The notes beneath the pieces are model-generated. The model worked only from the letters and a program-made list of their open reading frames with translations, ran no database searches and was not told where the DNA came from. From Tetragonia tetragonoides (Eukaryota > Streptophyta > Magnoliopsida > Caryophyllales > Aizoaceae): 64,000 nt of DNA. Numbering within the stretch: position 1 is the first letter of the stretch; every line of letters begins with the position of its first letter. This document shows positions 58,601-64,000 of the stretch, in pieces. The position numbers were made by a program, and so were the translations under genes. The stretch spans positions 34,227,501-34,291,500 of the forward strand of contig CM076152.1 in the NCBI GenBank assembly GCA_038025085.1. The letters are read 5' to 3'.

Positions 58601-61600
58601 AGTAATAAGTTGATTTTTCATTGTAAGATTAAAAATATGGAATTTCTCTTGGTAAAGACATTGATTTTTTTCTTCTTTTGCACAGCAAAGTGATTTTCTT
58701 GGTCAACTAACTGACTAAGTGCCAAAATTAACCAAATTATCCCACCACCCCCGCCTCATTTTGTTTCCCAGTTTGTTTTCTTTTGAGGACCCCTTGTCCT
58801 CATGCTTGTAACTGTTTACAATTTGAAATTTCAATAAAACTTTTCTTTATCAAAAAAAAAAAAATTCAAAGTTGAAAAAATAGAATGAATTTTCAACAAA
58901 GAGCTGCCACCAAGCTCAAGGTCTCTTAGAGCATGTTTGGCCTAGCTTGTGAGGAGTTTCTACTTTTTCCCCTATTTTCCTTCACAAACCACCACCTCCA
59001 CCTCTACCTCCTCACCCCCATTTTCGACTTCTAAAAAGCTTAAAACACCCCCTATGACCCCCTAGAAGCCCCAAAAGTAGAAGCATCAAATTGGAGCTTC
59101 TACTTTTGGGCCTCCAAAGGGGTGTTTTGAGCTTCTTAGAAGCTGAAAATGGGGGTGAGGAGGAGGTGGAGGGGGAGATTTGTGAGGAAAAATAGGGGGA
59201 GAAGTAGAAGTTGCTCACAAGCTAGGCCAAACACCACCTTAGCAGAAACACCCTCAACCAGTATCTGAAAGAAATACTACTCCTGCATAAGCATAGAAAG
59301 AGTGAAAGACCATGGTACAGAGTTTTATGTCTGCCAACTTCAGGAAGATTAACTAATCGAATGAACCCAGAATCATTAAAGTGAATGAAATCATGTGGTC
59401 GGATAGTCTCTCACTGAATACCAAAACGGCACCATAGTCCTAGTGGATAAACTCTTGAAGAATCTCCCATCATTCCCGTCATTTTTGTGAGTAATTAGAC
59501 CAAGTTCCTTCCGCTTCTCCACCCACCAACCTTTCGGAAGCAAACTCTTATGAACTGCCACAGATAAAAGAGTAAACACAGTGACTCAGTGACATTACTC
59601 ACAAAAAAAGGCCATCTGAGAGTCCTGAAGAAGGAAAATAAACCCATTGGAAGTCCGAATCACTCAAAAGTTTTAGGAGCTAATGAGGATCAGTACTCTC
59701 CATTTTCATTTCTTGAATACAGCAGAATACCAGATACAAGACCACGTATAACACCCAGAGTCCAGACCGACTTGCCTTGCGTCTGCAAGCCCTCCCTTTA
59801 CTGTCAACCTTGAATCCTCTAGTACTCCAAAACAAAATCCTAAACTCCATCAAGACACAATATTACCAGTTTACCACCTTGACCCACAGTCCCTGATATT
59901 TCATCCCTAATCAAATGATGCAGCACCTGCTTGGGCCTTTTGTTAATCTTAAAGCCACACAACACTCTATGTTTCAATGACCTGGGCTTTAACATGATGT
60001 ATAGGATCAGCAGGACGAATAGAGTCAGAGGACCCAGTATCTGGAGGAATTATTACATGGTCTAGGACCACTATTCCCTCCTCTCACAAAAGAGGCGGAG
60101 CCCACTCCATTTCACTATTCACTCCCACAAAAAAAGTGCTAACCACCTTGTGTTATGAGAGGAGGGAATAGTGGTCCTGTCCTGGACCAACTAATAGTTT
60201 CTCCACCAAGTAACCAACTGGGCTAGTTTGAGAATATTGACTACCAACACTTCTATCAATAGGAAAAGGCACATACAGCTCAGGAACTTTTCTCCATTAG
60301 ATTTCTCCTAGTAATGTGCTAATAGCCACCATGAGGCATCTTGATGGTTTGAGGGTGTGGTTCGCTTCGGCATTGGTTAAGTTTAGGTGGTTATTTTTAG
60401 TGGGTTTTGTAGGCATTGAGTTTCTCATTTGGTTTCTACGCTTGTCATATAGTCGTCTATTTTTGTGCTCACGTAGGTGTGTTTGGCTCTAGCAGTGCGG
60501 TGTTGTCATGTGTGATTTGCTTGATTTCTAGGGGTGTATGAGCTTCTGCTCCAATGGATGTTTCATGTTTGTGCTTCGGTTCCTCTTTTCTTCCATTTAA
60601 TAAAATGGACTACTAAGTAATAATAAAAAATAGCCACCATGAGGCATTTGTTCTGTCAACTCACCCTCATCTCTACCTTCTTTAACTGAAGCAGCTTCTG
60701 CTTCTTCCTCCCTTCCATGACCCTTCTTGTTAGTAGCAGCTTCTGATTCTTCATGTAATAGGGCGGCAAAAGACTTCTGAACAGACACACATGAGGGCTG
60801 CAACTTCCGACCAATCCTGGGAACTATAGACCTGCATTCAATTGAAGGCCCAGCACCCTCCTCCTCACAAAGTCTCCTGCAAAGACCCGTTATAACTAAT
60901 AAGGGAAGATACTAATGGTGGAGAACTCATATTCACCTGTCCCTTCAAACCCCTCTTGTGTATTTTCTTCTGCCTAACTGGACTAATCTGATTGTCATGC
61001 TTTGATCATTTGTCAACATGAAACTTGAAGAAATTCCCATCCCCCTCGACATTGATCATTTCATCAATACACTGCTCATGACTGGGTATGTTTTGAATCA
61101 GGACTTTGTGAACAACTTTCATAGATTTAGTTGTAACATCAAGGCTAACAACGGAACCCTACATTACTCCGGGATGTCTCAAATTATCAAAACTCCAAAC
61201 ATGAATTGGAAAATGTTCCACCAGCAAGTTTACTACCTCTATTCCCTCCCCATATTGGAGCCCAGACTTTAAGAAACACGAACAATATTTTCATAGATTC
61301 AAAGCACAATGTCATTTGCTTTTCAAATAAGTTATTCCCATAAAACGCAACAAGAGATGTCCATGACCCAGATTTTTAGTTTCAATCATATCTGACGAAA
61401 AATCCGATTTACGCAATTTTGCGCCCAAGTTATCAATTGATAAATCAGGATTATGTCCCACTAAACTTAAAACGCAACCAGTCAAGAACTTCAGGAACAG
61501 ACGAAAATTTGAGAGTTTTGGGTGTACATGACACAGATGGAAGAGTAGAAGATTGATGCCACCCATTAGCATCATTCGTCAAATTTCTTGTTACTTCTTC

Positions 61601-62917
61601 TTATCCTTTTTAAAACGTGCAACATAACCTTCATTTGTTTGTTAAAAACCCACACACCATTGGTAAAAACATGATAAAACGATGGGAGCGAGTTACTGAA
61701 GAGTTATCTTGGGTGCCAATATAGTGACGACTAAGCAGCTGTCTTATGTTGCTTGTAGGATGCTCTTATATTTTAGTAAGAGAGATATTTTTCAATTACA
61801 TGCTATTTGCACCCGCTCCTAAATTGTGACCGGTAAATAGTTAGTCAAACTTGCAATAATCTTGTGGGGTTGTATTAATATCTCAAACTGAAAAAAATAG
61901 CAAGTATTTAGAACCAAAATCAATAGGCGATGACATGGCGATGAATGTTAAAATTAAGCAACTAACATTTGGAACATTTTGCCTTTTCTGGCAGGTTGAT
62001 GCTTTGACAGCAAACTGTGGAGAATCTGGCGGGGTTACTTATAGGGTTCTAAAGCAGGTCAAATGAGATATATTAATATTAAATAAATTCTATAAATGTG
62101 TTCATCTTATACATGGAAGTTGCATTGTCTGATGCTAAATGTTTCAATCGGTTATTGCAGCTTCTGATTGAGCTTGATGGTGCAGAAGAAAGGCGTGGGG
62201 TTTATGTCATTGGTGCTACAAATCAGTATAACATTTAATACTTTACATTTCCTTTGTAACATTGCATGCAATTTAAAGTTTGTTTGTGATATTAGCAACA
62301 ATCATTGTAGTTGACGTATATGATATTTGGTGTTGATAGACCTCAGTTGCTAGATCGTGCTCTGTTAAGACCTGGACGATTTGAGGAACTATTGTATGTC
62401 CCTCTACCTAGTCCTGAGGAACGTGGGTTGATATTAAAGGCCCTTGCGAGAAAAAGACCTATAGATGCCAGTGTGGATTTGCTGGCCATAGGCAAGAGCC
62501 AAGCTTGTGAGCATTTTAGTGGTGCTGACCTAAAATCGCTGGTTGGTTTGCCTTCTTCATTTACCTTCCTTGCACATATTTTCTTTTCTTAGGTTTAGTC
62601 TAGGTTCATGTATGTTCTTTTCTTGCTTGTAGATGAAGAAAGCGACTAAGGCTGCAGACAGGGAAAGACTATCATTAAAGCAATCAACTTCTAATGCAGT
62701 TCCATGGGCTATCAACATCGGTCATTTTGAGAAAGCATTGACGAAAATGACCCCTTCTGTTGACAACGAGGCAAGTAGAGTTTTTCTGTTGTTGCATTAT
62801 ATGATTCCTACAATATTCCATCATGGCTAACATATTTGTCCTTGGTTTCTATCTCCGCTATTGGAGCAGCAAAGAAAATTCTATGATCGTTTGTCGCGAG
62901 GTTTTTCAGCAGCCTGA
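52614..62917 (+). CDS. CDC48C: AAA ATPase, CDC48C / NVL type, with one frameshift in exon 1
   Basis: Ten exons: 52614-53401, 53684-54297, 56898-57050, 57884-58000, 58158-58262, 61995-62057, 62161-62225, 62340-62541, 62633-62770, 62870-62917. The N-terminal segment ([20 protein letters not shown], then [11 protein letters not shown]) is the conserved CDC48C/NVL head but is split by one extra base in the AAAA at 52725-52728. Corrected, the protein is 763 residues. D1 has [22 protein letters not shown] and [19 protein letters not shown]. The linker and D2 start with [13 protein letters not shown]2 has [37 protein letters not shown]. The C-terminus [15 protein letters not shown] is short. NVL-type ATPases release factors from pre-60S ribosomes in the nucleolus; CDC48C's role in plants is inferred from this. 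The last intron has a GC donor. Confidence 0.9.
54298..54830. other. CDC48C intron 2, left part
   Basis: Intronic, T-rich. A segment at about 54715-54790 is rich in GAGCTTGAGCTTGG and CCAAGC-like motifs, resembling the GGGTCGGGT class of MITE interiors but without clear ends. Confidence 0.4.
54827..56200 (-). pseudogene. LINE remnant with zf-RVT and RNase H domain, antisense in CDC48C intron 2
   Basis: On the minus strand the tail is a T run at about 54827-54835. Reading upstream to downstream there is [13 protein letters not shown] (about 56160), then [20 protein letters not shown] and [20 protein letters not shown] (zf-RVT lead-in). An RNase H-like domain follows: [57 protein letters not shown] and [15 protein letters not shown]. 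At least two frame changes break it. Two short tandem duplications (about 54901-54956 and 55744-55793) are visible. This is an L1-type element with the plant C-terminal RNase H. Its antisense placement makes it harmless to splicing. Confidence 0.85.
56201..56897. other. CDC48C intron 2, right part
   Basis: Begins with a degraded Stowaway-like block (TTCCTCCGTTCCATAATGGA near 56230; CATCGAAAAAAGGAAATTAG near 56368). Then comes a GAGCTGAGC/GCTCAGCTT-rich stretch (about 56430-56600). The acceptor before exon 3 is GCCTTAG|CTTGCAG; using the AG at 56897 keeps the frame. Confidence 0.45.
58750..58870 (+). mobile_element. LINE 3' end
   Basis: GAGGACCCCTTGTCCTC, then AATAAAACTTTTCTTTATCA and an A run. 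This resembles the 3' UTR of the LINE at 51549-52272 (GAGGACTTCTTATCCTCC … AATAAAATTTTCTCTTATCT). The left boundary is not clear. Confidence 0.6.
58930..59240. mobile_element. Foldback MITE, about 310 bp
   Basis: The two halves are inverted copies over nearly the full length: TTTGGCCTAGCTTGTGAG begins each half when read inward. CACCTCCACC/GGAGGAGGTGG and CCCCCATTTTC/GAAAATGGGGG then pair, down to a centre near 59085. CTTAG occurs at both edges and may be a short target duplication. Such a transcript would form a long hairpin. Confidence 0.75.
60058..60189. mobile_element. Palindromic MITE, 132 bp
   Basis: The left end TGGTCTAGGACCACTATTCC is mirrored by the right end (inverted TGGTCCAGGACAGGACCACT), and CCTCCTCTCA by TGAGAGGAGG. 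The centre is about 60 bp of unpaired sequence. No certain target duplication. Confidence 0.6.
60322..60647 (+). mobile_element. 5'-truncated LINE tail with 18-bp TSD
   Basis: ATAGCCACCATGAGGCAT flanks the insert exactly (60322-60339, 60630-60647). The 290-bp body ends AATAATAAAAA. It has no coding sequence, only 3' UTR-like T-rich DNA. The duplication is the longest exact one seen in the window. Confidence 0.85.
62771..62869 (+). other. GC-AG intron (intron 9 of CDC48C)
   Basis: The donor is AACGAG|GCAAGT and the acceptor TTGGAGCAG. Only this junction joins DNE to [12 protein letters not shown] in frame with the family C-terminus. The donor context (AG|GCAAGT) is the strong consensus usual for GC donors. 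Confidence 0.8.
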
Positions 62918-63740
62918 AATGCATACAATCAATGCTCAAGCAGCACATGTAAGCTTAGGTAATTACTTTGTTTCATCGAGTTTTCATTAGTTAAATGTCA
63001 CCATCATTGTTCTTATTACTGATAACACTCAACTTCTAAATATAGATACAGATGCACCATGAGTTATTCTCGATTACTTTATCAAAATGATGAGAATAGC
63101 TTGGATGTTAAGGAGACGTGGTGATGAGTGGAACATGAGGAAGACGTGGATATTTGGCAAAGCGATGGGCTTGCATTCTTGCGAAGAAAATGAAGTTACG
63201 CATGGCTCGAGTTCAGTATGAATATCAGGAAGAGCCGATGGGGGTAAGGGTAGGTCTGCAATCCTTGGTGGACCTGGACACCTTGTGGTGCTCCCTATTT
63301 GATTGGTGTTACTTGCATTGAATCTGATTGTGGGTAGCTGAACTTATAGTAAAATAAGCATCACCATGGATCAAGTCCTTGGATGAGTTCACTTTTGTAT
63401 TAGATTCTAATTCCTATAACTTAAAGTACAATAGATTTTGATTTGCTTTCAGTTGGTTGTCATGTGTATATTATCCTTCATTTCTTCTCCTTGGAAGTTT
63501 GGGAAACAATGAAAGCTAGGCAAAGAAAGGGAGAATGATTGGTGTATTCCTTACATTTGGTATTGAAACCTCTGAAGTAATCACTTGGTTTTAATCCTGT
63601 AAGATAATGATCTTCGAATCAGAATTTACACACATGATTCTCTCGTCATGAACTATGAGATTTGAGATATAAGCCACAGATATAAGCTACTGAGGTACAA
63701 ATGATTTTAACCATCACTCTCGAAGAAAGCTACATAAAAG
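62918..63740 (+). other. CDC48C 3' region
   Basis: Probable 3' UTR, perhaps with a further intron (a GT-rich site near 62948), then intergenic DNA. No other gene was recognised. Confidence 0.4.
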
Positions 63741-63741
63741 G

Positions 63742-63930
63742 CAATAGCCGAGATGGAAAACACCTCACCCGAATCGGGATGACACAGGTTTGAATCCCAT
63801 GTCTCATCTAGTGAGGGAGTAGACTAGCAAAAAAAAAAAAAAAAAAAAAATCTAGTGAGAGAGTTATCCCCCTCCTCCCTAGGTGGGGCCTCAGGGAGTA
63901 TGATTCAATTTGTTGAAATTTCTATAAAGT
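63742..63930 (+). mobile_element. SINE-like sequence interrupted by a tail-only insertion
   Basis: TAGCCGAGATGGAAAACA (box A position) and GGTTTGAATCCCATG (box B, about 63788) mark a tRNA-derived head. After TCATCTAGTGAGGGAGT the sequence is broken by AGACTAGC plus about 22 A. It then resumes after a second copy TCTAGTGAGAGAGT (63807-63820 and 63851-63864, 13 of 14 alike). Confidence 0.6.
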
Positions 63931-64000
63931 ACCGTATTGTATTGCAAGTTTGTAACCTGTACAATTTGTAGATTGAGGACTTGTTTTTTAAGTGTCCCAT

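Larger units (their letters stand above)
58263..61994 (+). other. CDC48C intron 5 (3.7 kb) with nested repeats
   Basis: Between the D2 Walker B half-codons (ILFFDE | VDAL) lies the largest pure insertion field of the gene. It holds a LINE 3' end (about 58750-58864), a 310-bp foldback element (58930-59240), a 132-bp palindromic MITE (60058-60189) and a 290-bp LINE tail with an 18-bp TSD (60340-60629). No host exon was recognised inside it. Confidence 0.75.

Noticed and set aside
60058..60189. A target-site duplication for the palindromic MITE
   Set aside because: The flanking bases do not match convincingly at any length from 2 to 10.

Overview
This is nuclear DNA from a flowering plant, most likely a dicot. 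The evidence is intron-rich genes with GT-AG (and one GC-AG) introns, AT-rich intergenic DNA, tRNA-derived SINEs, L1-type LINEs, Stowaway, PIF/Harbinger-like and hAT-like MITEs, and Helitron-like elements. I cannot fix the species from sequence alone; a Caryophyllales plant is only a guess.

Host genes. (1) 2370-3240 (+): the last two exons of a lipid phosphate phosphatase delta gene (LPPD); its catalytic exons are not visible in the window. (2) 10379-16462 (+): a complete six-exon DED1/DDX3-type DEAD-box RNA helicase (RH37/RH52/RH11 group, 635 residues), with an extra intron in the 5' leader. (3) 20768-22054 (-): a single-exon PORR-domain organellar RNA-binding protein resembling WTF9. (4) 52614-62917 (+): a ten-exon AAA ATPase of the CDC48C/NVL type (763 residues if one frameshift is corrected). 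Its last intron has a GC donor, and its first coding exon has one extra A in an AAAA run. The four genes act in sphingolipid phosphate turnover, RNA remodelling, organellar intron splicing and pre-ribosome handling. They are neighbours by position, not an operon.

Mobile DNA. The 23-50 kb stretch has no host gene that I can support. Its core, 28803-47455, is a mirrored composite. Two related hairpin-CTAG elements on the minus strand (28803-30990, 30992-33830) and two on the plus strand (39656-43072, 44318-47455) face each other across a 4.6-kb element with roughly 50-bp terminal inverted repeats (33870-38481). That central element carries many AGTGACC motifs that switch strand near its middle, a pair of inverted tRNA-like sequences and a LINE endonuclease remnant. 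Nested inside or beside the composite are a short retroposon with a 15-bp target duplication, a PIF/Harbinger-like MITE built from a CAGTTTTGTCC-type repeat, long microsatellites, and a 2.3-kb hAT element with a transposase C-terminal fragment and a GC-rich, possibly captured, segment.

Outside that core, introns and intergenic DNA hold many dated insertions whose target-site duplications can be read directly (SINE 9214-9400; LINE pieces 51549-52272 and 60340-60629; retroposon 8088-8624; hAT MITEs 23056-23221, 39086-39342, 51346-51516). At least four further sites show target duplications around little more than a poly-A tail. All boundaries and splice sites were read by eye; no alignment, structure or expression tool was run.
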